From Roseibium litorale (GTDB lineage Bacteria > Pseudomonadota > Alphaproteobacteria > Rhizobiales > Stappiaceae): 64,000 nt of DNA. Positions 21,392-31,885 of the stretch are shown here, piece after piece. Both the position numbers and the translations under genes were made by a program. The notes beneath the pieces are model-generated. The model saw only the letters and a list, made by a program, of their open reading frames with translations. It had not been told where the DNA came from and did no database searches. Where the stretch lies: positions 1 to 64,000 of the forward strand of contig NZ_JACYXI010000006.1 of NCBI RefSeq assembly GCF_014842915.1, written 5' to 3'. Every line of letters starts with the position of its first letter. The first letter of the stretch is position 1.

Positions 21392-22633
21392 TCAGCTCCG
21401 GTAGTCGCCGTTGATGGCGACGTATTCCTTGGTCAGATCGCAGGTCCAGACGGAGGCCTCGCCAGATCCGAGGCCAAGCTCGACACGGATGACAATGTCT
21501 TCCTGCTCCATGACAGCGGTCGTCGCCGCCTCGTCGTAATCCGGATCCCGCTCACCTTCGACGGCGACACGGATGTCCCCGAACCAGATGGCAAGACGGT
21601 CACGGTCGGCCGGCTCCCCCGCCTTGCCGACAGCCATGACGACGCGGCCCCAATTCGCATCTTCCCCAGCAATCGCGGTCTTCACCAGCGGCGAATTTGC
21701 AATGGACAAGGCGATACGCTTTGCAGAGGCATCGCTTTCCGCGCCTTCCACGCGGACTTCAACGAATTTGGTCGCGCCTTCCCCGTCGCGCACGATCTGG
21801 TGCGACAAAGACTGCATCAGATCACCAAGGGCGGCCCGGATCGTCTCATACCGCGGGTCGTCATTGCTTTCGACCGGCGCGATGCCACGCTTGGCAGCAG
21901 AACCGGTTGCGAACAGAAGAACCGTGTCGGACGTGGACGTATCGCTGTCGACGGTAATGGCGTTGAAGCTGCCGTCCGTCTGGCTGGACAGCATGGACTG
22001 CAACACATCTGCGGAGATCGCAGCATCGGTAAAGATGAAAGACAGCATGGTCGCCATGTCCGGCGCGATCATGCCGGCGCCCTTCGCCATGCCATTGATG
22101 GTGATGGTTTCCCCGTCCAGCTCAACGGTTGCCGTGGCCACCTTCGGATAGGTGTCCGTGGTCATGATGGCCTTGGCCGCCTCAATCCAGCTGGCCGGAT
22201 TTTCAAACGTCGCAAGACCGTCGATCACGTCAGCAAATTTTTCAGCCGGAAGCGGTTCCCCGATGACGCCCGTGGAGGCAAGGAAGACTTCATCCACGCC
22301 GCAGTCGAGCGCCTTGGACGCGATCTGGGCGGAAAGTTCCACCGCAGCCTGCCCCTTGCGGCCGGTGAAAGCGTTGGCATTGCCCGAGTTCACCATAAGA
22401 CCACGGGCCGTGCCGCGCTTCAGGATGGACTTGCACCAGTCCACCGGCGCGGACGAGCATTTGGAGCGGGTAAAAACACCGGCAACCGTTGTTCCGGGAT
22501 CGACCACAGCCAGCAGCACATCGGTGCGCCCCTTGTATTTGATCCCGGCCGATGCAGTGGCGAAGCGGACCCCTTCAAGGTCCGGCATGTCGGGATAGGA
22601 TTTCGGAGCAAGAGGCGAAATCGTAGCGGCCAT
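21392..22633 (-). CDS. argJ: Bifunctional ornithine acetyltransferase / N-acetylglutamate synthase
   Basis: A 413-residue ArgJ that transfers the acetyl group from N-acetylornithine to glutamate, recycling it in arginine synthesis, and may also use acetyl-CoA. [10 protein letters not shown] is present. The self-cleavage site is recognisable as [18 protein letters not shown], where the Ala-Thr bond is cut and the Thr becomes the nucleophile. Start 22633 has an AGGAG site eight bases upstream. It is in the ppiC-argJ-mutT group on one strand. Confidence 0.96.
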   Translation of the reverse strand: MAATISPLAPKSYPDMPDLEGVRFATASAGIKYKGRTDVLLAVVDPGTTVAGVFTRSKCSSAPVDWCKSILKRGTARGLMVNSGNANAFTGRKGQAAVELSAQIASKALDCGVDEVFLASTGVIGEPLPAEKFADVIDGLATFENPASWIEAAKAIMTTDTYPKVATATVELDGETITINGMAKGAGMIAPDMATMLSFIFTDAAISADVLQSMLSSQTDGSFNAITVDSDTSTSDTVLLFATGSAAKRGIAPVESNDDPRYETIRAALGDLMQSLSHQIVRDGEGATKFVEVRVEGAESDASAKRIALSIANSPLVKTAIAGEDANWGRVVMAVGKAGEPADRDRLAIWFGDIRVAVEGERDPDYDEAATTAVMEQEDIVIRVELGLGSGEASVWTCDLTKEYVAINGDYRS

Positions 22634-22739
22634 CAGCCAGTCTCCTGTTAAGCAGCAAGCGGATACAAAACCGCTCCGGACGGGCTTTTATGCCCATTCC
22701 GGAGCGGGTGCGTAAAGCAAAATACCCTTTGGATCAGGC

Positions 22740-23591
22740 TTATTTTGCCTTCTCGGCCTTGGCGAGATCCTCATCCAGGATCTCCACCGTATTCTCGGCC
22801 TTCAGCTTGGTCATGGCCGCTTCATAACGGTCACGGATCAGCTTCTGACGCAGGTTCGCCGACACGGCTTCAAGCGTCGGCTTTTCCTGACGGCGCTTTT
22901 CCTCCAGAAGAATGACGTGCCAGCCGAACTGGGTCTGAACCGGCTCCTTCGTATACTGGCCAGGCTCAAGAGCTGCGGTAGCCTCTTCAAACGGCTTTAC
23001 CATCTGTCCCTTGGTGAAGAAGCCAAGGTCGCCGCCGTTCGGGCCGGACGGGCCGGTCGACTTTTCACGCGCAAGTTCGGCAAAATCCGCCCCGCCATCA
23101 AGCTCCTTGATGATGGCTTCGGCTTCAGCCTTGTCCTTTACCAGAATGTGCCGTGCCTTCATTTCCTCTTCACCTTCGAAATTGGCGAATTCGGCATCGT
23201 AGGCAGCCTTCACATCCTCATCGGTGATCTTGTCGTTGATCTCCTTGGCCAGATAGGCATTGCGCAGGGCGCGCATGCTAAGGAAGTCGATCTGCTTCTT
23301 GTAGTCCTCGCTCTGATCAAGACCTTCCTTCTTGGCGGCATCGGCCAGAATGTTCATGTCGATGAGAACATCAAGCAGGATCGAGCGCCACTGGGCCGGC
23401 GGGAAACGCTGCAGCTCCTGGCCCAAATCCTGAGCGGCGAATGCAAGGTCCGCCTCGGTGATTTCAGTGTTACCGACCTTGGCGACCACATCGCCCGGCT
23501 CGGCCGCAAAAGCGTGAGTACCCGCGATCGTCAGGGCCAGAGCCGGAACGATGAGCGCGCGGATCTGACGACGCATGGAATAACGGAACAT
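22740..23591 (-). CDS. Periplasmic parvulin-type peptidylprolyl isomerase
   Basis: A 283-residue secreted PpiC/SurA-like foldase. A signal peptide (ALIVPALALTIAGTHAFA) is followed by a SurA-like N-terminal helical domain and a rotamase domain from about residue 145 (MKARHILVKDKAEAEAII, then SGPNGGDLGFFTKGQMVKPF and TQFGWHVILLEE). It is expected to assist folding of exported proteins in the periplasm, and is divergent from secA, the export motor. ATG 23591 is selected because it places the signal peptide at the N-terminus; the upstream 38 codons are not family-like. Confidence 0.92.
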   Translation of the reverse strand: MFRYSMRRQIRALIVPALALTIAGTHAFAAEPGDVVAKVGNTEITEADLAFAAQDLGQELQRFPPAQWRSILLDVLIDMNILADAAKKEGLDQSEDYKKQIDFLSMRALRNAYLAKEINDKITDEDVKAAYDAEFANFEGEEEMKARHILVKDKAEAEAIIKELDGGADFAELAREKSTGPSGPNGGDLGFFTKGQMVKPFEEATAALEPGQYTKEPVQTQFGWHVILLEEKRRQEKPTLEAVSANLRQKLIRDRYEAAMTKLKAENTVEILDEDLAKAEKAK

Positions 23592-23855
23592 TCGGTGTCC
23601 TTTGCACTTGGAACTGAAAACGCAGAGCGCGTTTCGGCGCAGAGCGTTGTTACATTGCTGAAACCTGCGGCGTTGACAAGCATTGGACCCCCTCTTATCT
23701 GTCAATCGCCGTGTTTAAGGACAGGGCTACATCTTTGCCCCGCATTTCTGCTGCCCTGCCGCAGTTGAGAAGCGTGGACATCAATTGAGACGATTTCATG
23801 GGCAGGCAGCCGGCAGTCAAATGCGGGCGCCGCCCAGCAAGGGAAGGACCGCCAG

Positions 23856-26627
23856 ATGGCCGGCCTTGGCGCAATAGCACGTAAGATTTTTGGCTCCGCC
23901 AACGACCGCAAGGTCAAAACGTTCAGGGCAAAAGTAGCGCTCATCAATGCGCTTGAGCCCGAAATACAGAATCTGACGGATGATCAGCTGCGCGCCAAAA
24001 CAGTTGAATTCCGCGAGAAGCTCGCCAATGGCGCAACGCTGGACGACATTCTGGTCGAAGCCTTCGCGGTCGTTCGCGAAGCGTCGCTCAGAACACTCGG
24101 TCAGCGTCACTATGACGTGCAGCTGATCGGTGGTCTGGTTCTGCACTCCGGCCAGATTGCCGAAATGCGGACCGGTGAAGGCAAGACCCTCGTCGCGACC
24201 GCGCCGGTCTATCTCAACGCTTTGACCGGAAAGGGCGTTCACGTCGTGACCGTCAACGACTATCTGGCACAGCGCGACAGCGGCTGGATGAGCCAGGTCT
24301 ACCGGTTCCTCGGGCTGACCACAGGCTGCATTGTCCACGGTCTTTCCGACGAACAGCGCCGTGATGCCTATGCTGCAGATGTCACCTATGGCACGAACAA
24401 TGAGTTCGGCTTCGACTATCTGCGCGACAACATGAAGCATGAGCGCGGCGCCATGGTTCAGCGCGAGCATGCCTTTGCAATTGTCGATGAAGTCGATTCG
24501 ATCCTGATCGACGAGGCCCGGACCCCGTTGATCATCTCCGGCCCGCTCGAAGACCGCTCAGACTTTTACAACACGATCGACACATTCATTCCGCAGCTCA
24601 CGGAAGAAGACTACGAGCTGGATGAGAAGCAACGTTCGGCGAGCTTCACCGAAGCAGGTAACGAAAAGCTCGAAGGCCTTCTCGGCGCAGCCGGACTGCT
24701 CAAGGGCGGCTCGCTCTATGATGTCGAAAACGTTTCCGTCGTTCACCACTTGCAGCAGGCCCTGAAGGCCCACAAACTGTTCCAGCGCGACAAGGACTAC
24801 ATCGTCCGCAATGATGAAGTCGTGATCATTGACGAATTTACGGGCCGCATGATGCCGGGCCGCCGCTTCTCCGAAGGCCTGCATCAGGCCCTTGAAGCGC
24901 GTGAGCATGTCCGCATTCAGCCGGAAAACCAGACGCTCGCGTCCATCACCTTCCAGAACTACTTCCGTATGTACGGCAAGCTGGCAGGCATGACCGGTAC
25001 GGCAGCGACGGAAGCCGACGAATTCGCAGACATCTATAATCTCGAAGTGGTCGACATCCCGACGAACCTGGCGGTCAAGCGTATCGACGACGACGACGAG
25101 GTCTACCGGACGGTTCAGGACAAGTTCAACGCCATCGTCAAGCTGATTGACGACTGCAAGGAACGCGGCCAGCCGATCCTCGTCGGCACCACGTCCATCG
25201 AGAAATCAGAATACCTGGCCGAAATGCTGAAGCAGCATGGCTACAAGCAGATTGACGTGACCGACGCTGCCGGCTTTACCGCTGCGCAGAAGTCTGAAGG
25301 CGGCAAGGCAAAGGTCTTTGCGGTTCTGAACGCCCGTTACCACGAGCAGGAAGCGCTGATCATCAGCCAGGCCGGTCTGCCGGGTGCCGTGACCATCGCC
25401 ACCAACATGGCCGGCCGCGGTACCGACATCCAGCTTGGCGGCAACGCCGAAATGCGCATCGACTTCGAACTTGGCGGCATGCCGGAAGGCCCTGAACGCG
25501 ACCTTGCAGAAGCCGCCATCAAGGCGGAAATCAGCGAACTGAAGCAGAAGGCGCTGGCAGCCGGCGGTCTCTATGTGATCGGCACCGAGCGCCACGAAAG
25601 CCGCCGGATCGACAATCAGCTGCGTGGCCGTTCCGGCCGTCAGGGCGACCCGGGACACTCCAAGTTCTTCCTGTCCCTGCAAGACGACCTGATGCGTATC
25701 TTCGGGTCCGACCGCATGGATTCCATGCTGCAGAAACTCGGCCTGGAAGAGGGCGAAGCCATCATCCACCCGTGGATCAACAAGGCGCTTGAAAAGGCGC
25801 AGCAGAAGGTCGAAGCCCGTAACTTCGACATCCGCAAGAACCTGCTCAAGTTCGACGACGTGATGAACGACCAGCGCAAGGTGGTGTTCGAGCAGCGTAT
25901 CGACCTGATGGATGGTGAAAACATTCAGGAAGCTGTCGAGGACATGCGCCACGATGTTATCGAGGACATCGTCTCACGCCACATTCCGGAACGCGCCTAT
26001 CCGGAGCAGTGGGATACGGACGGCCTCCTCCAGGAAGTCCGCACGCTTTTGAACATCGACGCTCCGGTCAAGGAATGGGCCGCCGAAGAAGGCATCGCGG
26101 ACGAAGAGGTCAAGGAACGGCTTCGCAAGGCTGCCGACGAGGTGATGAACGCCAAGTCGGAACGCTATGGCGATCCGATCATGCGTCAGGTGGAGAAGGC
26201 CATCCTGCTGCAAACGCTCGACAACTTGTGGCGCGAGCATCTGGCCAATCTGGATCATCTGCGCTCAGTCGTCGGCTTCCGCGGCTATGCCCAGCGCGAT
26301 CCGCTGCAGGAATACAAGACCGAAGCCTTCACGCTGTTCGAGACCATGCTGTCCCAGCTCCGCCAGATCACGACGGCCCAGCTGATGCGCATCGAACTGG
26401 TTCAGCAGCAGCCAGAGCCCGAGCGGGAACAACTGCCGGAAATGCATGCCCATCACATCGACCCCCTGACGGGCGAAGATGAACTGGCGCTTGCAGATGC
26501 CCGCCTGGAAGAAGCCGCAAACCGTGATCCGGACAATCCCGCCACATGGGGCAAGGTTGGCCGGAACGAGGCCTGCCCCTGCGGTTCCGGCAAGAAGTTC
26601 AAGCACTGCCACGGCGCATTTGCCTGA
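23856..26627 (+). CDS. secA: Preprotein translocase ATPase SecA
   Basis: A 923-residue motor that drives unfolded preproteins through SecYEG. It has Walker A ([20 protein letters not shown]), DEAD-like Walker B ([18 protein letters not shown]), the second nucleotide domain with [15 protein letters not shown], and the C-terminal SEC-C zinc/SecB-binding motif [14 protein letters not shown]. The length is standard. ATG 23856 follows GGAAGGA. It is transcribed alone and ends at a strong terminator. Confidence 0.98.
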   Translation: MAGLGAIARKIFGSANDRKVKTFRAKVALINALEPEIQNLTDDQLRAKTVEFREKLANGATLDDILVEAFAVVREASLRTLGQRHYDVQLIGGLVLHSGQIAEMRTGEGKTLVATAPVYLNALTGKGVHVVTVNDYLAQRDSGWMSQVYRFLGLTTGCIVHGLSDEQRRDAYAADVTYGTNNEFGFDYLRDNMKHERGAMVQREHAFAIVDEVDSILIDEARTPLIISGPLEDRSDFYNTIDTFIPQLTEEDYELDEKQRSASFTEAGNEKLEGLLGAAGLLKGGSLYDVENVSVVHHLQQALKAHKLFQRDKDYIVRNDEVVIIDEFTGRMMPGRRFSEGLHQALEAREHVRIQPENQTLASITFQNYFRMYGKLAGMTGTAATEADEFADIYNLEVVDIPTNLAVKRIDDDDEVYRTVQDKFNAIVKLIDDCKERGQPILVGTTSIEKSEYLAEMLKQHGYKQIDVTDAAGFTAAQKSEGGKAKVFAVLNARYHEQEALIISQAGLPGAVTIATNMAGRGTDIQLGGNAEMRIDFELGGMPEGPERDLAEAAIKAEISELKQKALAAGGLYVIGTERHESRRIDNQLRGRSGRQGDPGHSKFFLSLQDDLMRIFGSDRMDSMLQKLGLEEGEAIIHPWINKALEKAQQKVEARNFDIRKNLLKFDDVMNDQRKVVFEQRIDLMDGENIQEAVEDMRHDVIEDIVSRHIPERAYPEQWDTDGLLQEVRTLLNIDAPVKEWAAEEGIADEEVKERLRKAADEVMNAKSERYGDPIMRQVEKAILLQTLDNLWREHLANLDHLRSVVGFRGYAQRDPLQEYKTEAFTLFETMLSQLRQITTAQLMRIELVQQQPEPEREQLPEMHAHHIDPLTGEDELALADARLEEAANRDPDNPATWGKVGRNEACPCGSGKKFKHCHGAFA

Positions 26628-26669
26628 CGCGAACCTTATTGAGGTCTGACCCGGACCTTCGAAAAACCA

Positions 26670-26710
26670 TCGCCCGCAAAGCTCTCAAGCTTTGCGGGCG
26701 TTTCTTTTTT
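26670..26710 (+). terminator. Rho-independent terminator of secA
   Basis: A 13-bp perfect stem (CGCCCGCAAAGCT / AGCTTTGCGGGCG) with a 4-base loop is followed by TTTCTTTTTT. It is one of the clearest terminators in the window. Confidence 0.92.
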
Positions 26711-26800
26711 AGGCTTCGCCCTCTGGTAGAAAAGCTTGTAATCACACAAAGTAAAATGCAAATTTCGACTCATTGACCTTACGGTCACTGGAGGACTAAT

Positions 26801-27448
26801 TTGAAGAAATTTCTTAAGAAGATTCAATTTATCAAATCAACGTTCGCGTATGGCGATCATTTTCTCGAGTGGCAGTTACGTCATTTTTCCGAACAATCCC
26901 CCCAATTCATCAAGCAGAGTGTTTTTCTGAAATACGGCATTCCCGGATCAACCTGGATCGAAACTGGAACCTATCTCGGCACCACGACGGATTTCCTGCG
27001 GCGGCATTTTCCGCAGGTCATTTCCATTGAACCAGCCAAAGAGCTCTACGAGCAGGCCTGCAAGCGTTTCAAAGGACAGAATGTCACGCTGCACAACGCA
27101 CCAAGTGAGCAGGTCCTGAGCGATATTCTCAAGGACATGACCGGCGACGTCAGCTTCTGGCTCGATGGCCACTATTCCGCAGGTTTCACATATCAGGGCG
27201 ATATCGAGTGCCCCATACGACATGAGCTTGCGGCTATCGAAGAAAACCTGCTGCATATGGGCAAGGTCGTGATCCTAATCGACGATATCCGCTGCTTTCT
27301 CGAGGAAGCCGGACTCAAGGACTACCCTCCCGTCGGAGAGCTTGTTTCCTGGGCCGACACAAACGGCTTCCACTGGCGCATCGAGCACGACATCTTCATC
27401 ATGTACAACCGCAGCCAGGGCGTTCCGAAGATCCGGGAAACAACATAG
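26801..27448 (+). CDS. Putative SAM-dependent methyltransferase, TTG start
   Basis: A 215-residue protein resembling class I methyltransferases of the type found near glycan clusters. WIETGTYLGTTTDFLRRHF is a SAM-site-like motif, VISIEPAKELYEQACKRF is the acidic ribose-binding strand, and FWLDGHYSAGFTYQGD plus VILIDDIRCF follow. The start is TTG 26801, six bases downstream of a GGAGG ribosome site; no ATG fits better. The first 30 codons and the upstream region are visibly richer in A+T than the neighbours, which hints at acquisition. Function and substrate are unknown. Confidence 0.7.
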   Translation: MKKFLKKIQFIKSTFAYGDHFLEWQLRHFSEQSPQFIKQSVFLKYGIPGSTWIETGTYLGTTTDFLRRHFPQVISIEPAKELYEQACKRFKGQNVTLHNAPSEQVLSDILKDMTGDVSFWLDGHYSAGFTYQGDIECPIRHELAAIEENLLHMGKVVILIDDIRCFLEEAGLKDYPPVGELVSWADTNGFHWRIEHDIFIMYNRSQGVPKIRETT

Positions 27449-27519
27449 CTTGAACGAACTGCAGTTGAGCTCTTGAAGCTGGCATTTTCCGGTCAAATCC
27501 GGCAGGGTGCGGCCTCAAG

Positions 27520-28584
27520 ATGCCAGACGGACCTCCAATGCAGAACGACAAGACTCCCGTGATCTACCGCACCCGGCGCGCAGCCAGCCGGCCAGAAACT
27601 CCGCTAATCAGCATTGTCGTTCCCGCTTACAACGAGGCGGAGGTCCTGGATCATTTCATCACGGACACCCAGGCGATCCTCGCCTCTCTGGGGTGCCATT
27701 ATGAATATGTCTTCATCGATGACGGCAGCCGGGACAAAACCGCGGACCTGATCGCCGGCCATCTGCGGAAGGGCTTGCCTGGACGCTTGATCGGCCTGTC
27801 ACGCAACTTCGGCAAGGAAGCCGCCTTGAGTGCTGGTCTGGCCCATGCCCGGGGCGATGCCGTTGTCATTATCGATGCGGATCTGCAAGATCCGCCCGCG
27901 CTGATCCCGCAAATGCTGGAAGGCTGGCGTGCAGGCTATGATGTCGTTTACGGCGTGCGGGTGGACCGGTCGTCGGACACTTTGATGAAGCGGTCCACAG
28001 CAGACCTGTTCTACAGGATTTTCAACCGGCTGGCCCATATCGATATGCCTGCGAATGCCGGAGACTTCCGCCTGATCGACAGGACCGTCGTCAATGCCCT
28101 GCTTCAGTTGCCTGAGCGGAACAGGTTCATGAAGGGCCTTTTCGCCTGGGTCGGCTTCCCGTCCATGGCTCTGCCTTATGAGCGCCCGGAACGCCGGGCC
28201 GGAACGGGGAAATGGAACTACTGGAAGCTCTGGAACTTTGCCATAGACGGATTCACCAGCTTCACAACCCTTCCGCTCAGGATCTGGCTCTATTGCGGCA
28301 GCGTGGTCGCGGCGCTCGCCTTTGCCTATGCACTTTACCTGATCATACGTGTGCTGGCCTTTGGCGTCGATGTTCCCGGCTATGCGTCGCTCATGGTAGG
28401 TCTTCTGTTCTTCTCCGGTGTGCAACTGCTGTCCATCGGCATGATCGGCGAATATGTCTCGCGTCTCTTCAGTGAGACAAAGCAGCGCCCGGTCTATCTC
28501 GTTCAGGATATCATTGAAGGAACTGCCGCCACTCCCACAGAGGAACCGATGCGTTCCGCTGGCAGCAGGGACCAGGACGCGTGA
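27520..28584 (+). CDS. GT2 polyprenyl-phosphate glycosyltransferase (GtrB-like)
   Basis: A 354-residue membrane glycosyltransferase that loads a sugar from a nucleotide donor onto undecaprenyl phosphate. The GT2 domain has SIVVPAYNEAE, FIDDGSRDKT and the DADLQDPP metal/donor motif, then two C-terminal transmembrane helices (about residues 252-305). It overlaps gtrA by 4 bases and precedes a GT39 enzyme, the GtrA-GtrB-Gtr arrangement used to decorate surface glycans from the periplasmic side. ATG 27538 is an alternative start. Confidence 0.88.
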   Translation: MPDGPPMQNDKTPVIYRTRRAASRPETPLISIVVPAYNEAEVLDHFITDTQAILASLGCHYEYVFIDDGSRDKTADLIAGHLRKGLPGRLIGLSRNFGKEAALSAGLAHARGDAVVIIDADLQDPPALIPQMLEGWRAGYDVVYGVRVDRSSDTLMKRSTADLFYRIFNRLAHIDMPANAGDFRLIDRTVVNALLQLPERNRFMKGLFAWVGFPSMALPYERPERRAGTGKWNYWKLWNFAIDGFTSFTTLPLRIWLYCGSVVAALAFAYALYLIIRVLAFGVDVPGYASLMVGLLFFSGVQLLSIGMIGEYVSRLFSETKQRPVYLVQDIIEGTAATPTEEPMRSAGSRDQDA

Positions 28585-29024
28585 CGGCACCGCAGCCAAC
28601 ACTTCTAAGCCGCGCCCGTGGCGAAGCTGTTATGGCGTTCCGCTTCGCCCTCGTCGGCATCGCTGCAACGCTGACCCATTCTGCTGTCGCTCTTGGTCTT
28701 CACGGCGCAGGCCTTCTTCCAGCTCTGGCAGCCAATGTCGCGGGATTTCTGACGGCCTTCGGCGTCTCCTTTACCGGACATCACTTCTGGAGCTTTGCGG
28801 CCTTGCGGGGAACCAGCGGAACAGCGGCCCGCATGCGGAAGTTCTTCCTGCTGGCCCTGGCCGGCTTCCTGATCAACTCGGGAACGCTCCTTGGCTGGCT
28901 CCGTCTTACCGATTGGCCGGAAAGCCTCGGTATTCTTGTGTCCATTGCCATCGTTCCGGCGCTGAGCTTTCTCGGAGCGCGGTTTTGGGCCTTCAGGGCA
29001 CACCCCTCGTCTCCAGCTAGCTGA
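28581..29024 (+). CDS. GtrA-family membrane protein
   Basis: A 147-residue protein with four predicted transmembrane helices. It shows the GtrA pattern MAFRFALVGIAATLTHSAV, the central HHFWSF motif and the final ARFWAFR. GtrA proteins are thought to flip polyprenyl-phosphate-linked sugar across the inner membrane. The start is GTG 28581, overlapping the GtrB stop in GTGA, so translation is coupled. It is followed 9 bases later by a GT39 gene. Confidence 0.88.
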   Translation: MTAPQPTLLSRARGEAVMAFRFALVGIAATLTHSAVALGLHGAGLLPALAANVAGFLTAFGVSFTGHHFWSFAALRGTSGTAARMRKFFLLALAGFLINSGTLLGWLRLTDWPESLGILVSIAIVPALSFLGARFWAFRAHPSSPAS

Positions 29025-29033
29025 CAAAACCCC

Positions 29034-30551
29034 ATGCTGACCACACGCACCGCAATTCTCTACACCTGCGCAGTCTGCCTGGTCTGGGCGTTGCTGCCGA
29101 GCCTGCTTTTTCCCAACCCGCCGCTGGATGTGGTGGAAGGCTATGCCTGGGGCCGCAGCCTCGCCCTTGGCTACACCAAGCATCCACCGATGCAGGCCTG
29201 GCTTCTGGAGGCCAGCTACTGGCTGACCGGAGGGGGCACCTATGGCGCTTACTGGCTGAGCCAGATCTCCCTTGGACTTGGCTATCTGTGCATATGGCAG
29301 CTTGGCCGCCGCATGGGGCTCAACGCCGCCGAGGCCTGTCTTTCCGTGCTGCTGACGAGCGTAACATTCTACTTCACGCTGCCTGCTCCGGAGTTCAATC
29401 CGAACATCCTGCAGATCCCGGTCTGGGCTGGGATGATCCTTGTGTTCCACCGGGCACTGGACAAAGGCCGTCTTGCAGATTGGAGCCTGCTCGGCATCCT
29501 CTCCGCCTTCGGTCTCTATACCAAGTATTTTGCTGCCCTTCTGATCGGCACGATTGGCCTATACGCCCTCGCCGTTCCTCACGCGCGGCGCCACATTGCC
29601 GCAATTGGCCCCTGGGTTGCGATGGCGGTCTGCCTTGTGCTGTTCACTCCACATCTCATCTGGCTCCGGGAAACTGACTTTCTGACGCTAACCTACGCTG
29701 CGAACCGCAGCCAGGCGGCATCGGGCCTTGCCGACCACCTAGCCAACCCGCTCAATTTCCTCGCTGGCCAGCTTCTCAATCATGCCGGTCTTGTTCTGGT
29801 TCTGTTGACCGGGTTCGGAGCGAATACCGTCAAGGTCCTGCACGGCCTGAAGTCAGCTCCCGCAGAGCAAGGCAACTCCAGCACCAGTCAGGAAACCCGG
29901 CAAGACAGGCTCTTCCTGCTCTGGTTTGCCTTCCTGCCGCTCGCCGTCGTTCTGCTGGCGTCAGCAGTCACCGGCAATGCCTTCAAACAGATGTGGGGCA
30001 CACCGATGTTCGTGCTCTCCGGCCTCATTGCTGTCTGGTTCCTGCGCCCTGCACTCTCTCTGCTCTCAGAACGCCGGGCGCTTTATGCCGCGATTGCTGT
30101 TCAGGCAATCTTCCTGGGCATTGCCGCCGGTCAGGCAGTGCTTGAACCGCTCTGGAAGACAAAGGCCACCCGCATCCATTACCCGGGAAAAGAGATCGCT
30201 CAGTTCCTCGAAAGCGAATGGCAATCCCGGATGGGAACGCCCCTTGCCTATGTTGCTGGCGAAATGTGGAGCACGGCAAACATCACCTTGCATGGCGTAG
30301 ACCGGCCAGAAATGCTACTGGACGGCGATCCCGCCCTGTCTCCCTGGATAAACGTTCAAGATCTGCGCAAGCGTGGCCTGATGCTCGTCTGGACCGGCAG
30401 GGATAGCTTGAAAGCTCCCGGGCATCTCGCCCGTTTCTACCCGGACGCGGAGGCCGATGGCAGCCAGGACTTTTCCTTTGGCCGCTCGGCGGCCATTCCT
30501 CCGGTCACTCTGAACTGGAAGATTGTTCCCCCGGATCAGGTTTCTGAATAA
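29034..30551 (+). CDS. GT39/ArnT-like membrane glycosyltransferase
   Basis: A 505-residue polytopic membrane protein of the PMT/ArnT fold, which transfers sugar from polyprenyl phosphate to an acceptor at the periplasmic face. The first periplasmic loop carries the acidic catalytic motif in PPLDVVEGYAWGRSLALGYT followed by KHPPMQAW; ten or so further hydrophobic segments follow, with a small C-terminal periplasmic domain. As the third gene of the GtrB-GtrA-GT39 set it is the probable transferase that attaches the lipid-carried sugar. The acceptor (LPS, glycan or protein) cannot be read from the sequence. Confidence 0.85.
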   Translation: MLTTRTAILYTCAVCLVWALLPSLLFPNPPLDVVEGYAWGRSLALGYTKHPPMQAWLLEASYWLTGGGTYGAYWLSQISLGLGYLCIWQLGRRMGLNAAEACLSVLLTSVTFYFTLPAPEFNPNILQIPVWAGMILVFHRALDKGRLADWSLLGILSAFGLYTKYFAALLIGTIGLYALAVPHARRHIAAIGPWVAMAVCLVLFTPHLIWLRETDFLTLTYAANRSQAASGLADHLANPLNFLAGQLLNHAGLVLVLLTGFGANTVKVLHGLKSAPAEQGNSSTSQETRQDRLFLLWFAFLPLAVVLLASAVTGNAFKQMWGTPMFVLSGLIAVWFLRPALSLLSERRALYAAIAVQAIFLGIAAGQAVLEPLWKTKATRIHYPGKEIAQFLESEWQSRMGTPLAYVAGEMWSTANITLHGVDRPEMLLDGDPALSPWINVQDLRKRGLMLVWTGRDSLKAPGHLARFYPDAEADGSQDFSFGRSAAIPPVTLNWKIVPPDQVSE

Positions 30552-30608
30552 GATCCCCTTATGCGGGCAACCATCCGCAGCCTCAGGAACCTGCCAAAGG
30601 CTTTCCAA

Positions 30609-31835
30609 ATGATCGATATGGCGGACATTGATGCAGTGGAAGGCTGGCTGGTCAATCAGGCTCTGATGTCTGCCCGTGTCCCGGACATGTTTGGCGATTT
30701 ATGCATCCGCCTCAGAGAAACCGGCGTTGAAATCGACCGCGCGCTCCTGGCCTGGACGACACTCCATCCGCTGTTTGATGCCGAAACGGCCTTCTGGAAA
30801 ACAGGCGAAGCCGTTCAGCACGCCCGTTTCGAGCATGCACGCGAAGGTGAGGAAGAAAATGAGGTTTGGCTCTCAAGTCCGATGCGGGCGGTGCAGCTGG
30901 AGCGGCTTCCCCGTCTGCGCCGCTATCTGGAAGGGGCAAACGCCGAGTTCGACTTCCCCCTATGCGCCGAACTCTGCGCTGAAGGCTATACGGACTACTT
31001 CGTTCTGGTGACCAACTTCCAGATGCCCGCCTTGCAGGAAATGCGCGGCCAGACGGGCATCATGATCAGCTGGGCGACAAAGCAGTCCGGCGGTTTCCGG
31101 GAGGATCAGATCCAGGCCATTGAATATATCCAGCCGCGCCTTGCCCTGGCCGCCAAGGCCAATCTGGAGTCCGAGATTGCCCGCACCATCGCAGAAACCT
31201 ATTTGGGCCGCTCGGCGGGAACCCGCGTTCTGAATGGCCAGATCCGGCATGGGGACGGCGAGAAGATCAATGCAGTCATCTTTTACTGCGATATGCGCAA
31301 TTCCACCCGCATTGCCGAAGCACTCGGGCCGGATCCCTACTTGCGCTGGCTGAACGGCTATTTCTCCGCCACAGCGGGCGCGGTTATGGCCGAGGGCGGC
31401 GAAGTCCTTGATTTCATCGGCGATGCGGTCCTGGCGGTCTTCCCGATTGGCGAAACAGGTCTCCAGGGCGCTGTTCAACACGCCATTGCCGCTGCAGATA
31501 AGTCACTTCAGAATGTCGAGCGTATCAACACTCAACCCGGAAAAGCAGCAAGCCAGCCGGTGCTGGAAATCGGCATTGCCCTATCCGTGGGCGAGGTCAT
31601 GTTCGGCAACATAGGTGTTCCGGAACGCATGACGTTTTCCGTTATTGGCCAGACGGTTCACGCCGCTGCCCGTATCGAGACACTGACAAAGGCCGTTCAA
31701 AAGCACACGCTGATGACCGGTGAGATCGCCCAGTTTGTGCCGGAGCGCGCAGAGGCTGCCGGCGACTTTGAACTCAACGGCTTTGAAGAACCCGAACCCC
31801 TCTTCGCCCTGCGCCCTGCCGCTAAAGTCAAATAA
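30609..31835 (+). CDS. Class III adenylate/guanylate cyclase
   Basis: A 408-residue soluble protein with a C-terminal class III cyclase domain from about residue 215. INAVIFYCDMRNSTRIAEAL supplies the first metal Asp, and GGEVLDFIGDAVLAVFP the second Asp. GIALSVGEVMFGNIGVPERM and VIGQTVHAAARIE complete the fold. The N-terminal 200 residues have no recognised sensor domain but resemble the conserved front half of many rhizobial CyaC-like cyclases. The product is probably cAMP. ATG 30609 (MIDMADIDAVEGW) has an AAAGG site; ATG 30561 is possible. Confidence 0.87.
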   Translation: MIDMADIDAVEGWLVNQALMSARVPDMFGDLCIRLRETGVEIDRALLAWTTLHPLFDAETAFWKTGEAVQHARFEHAREGEEENEVWLSSPMRAVQLERLPRLRRYLEGANAEFDFPLCAELCAEGYTDYFVLVTNFQMPALQEMRGQTGIMISWATKQSGGFREDQIQAIEYIQPRLALAAKANLESEIARTIAETYLGRSAGTRVLNGQIRHGDGEKINAVIFYCDMRNSTRIAEALGPDPYLRWLNGYFSATAGAVMAEGGEVLDFIGDAVLAVFPIGETGLQGAVQHAIAAADKSLQNVERINTQPGKAASQPVLEIGIALSVGEVMFGNIGVPERMTFSVIGQTVHAAARIETLTKAVQKHTLMTGEIAQFVPERAEAAGDFELNGFEEPEPLFALRPAAKVK

Positions 31836-31862
31836 AAAGGGCCACCGCACCGGCAGCCCTTT
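31836..31862. terminator. Bidirectional terminator between cyclase and L,D-transpeptidase genes
   Basis: An inverted repeat AAAGGGC ... GCCCTTT with an inner CCG/CGG pair lies between the convergent genes. T-runs are short on the plus strand and five long on the minus strand. Confidence 0.6.
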
Positions 31863-31885
31863 CATCAGTTATCTGCAGGCGAGGC

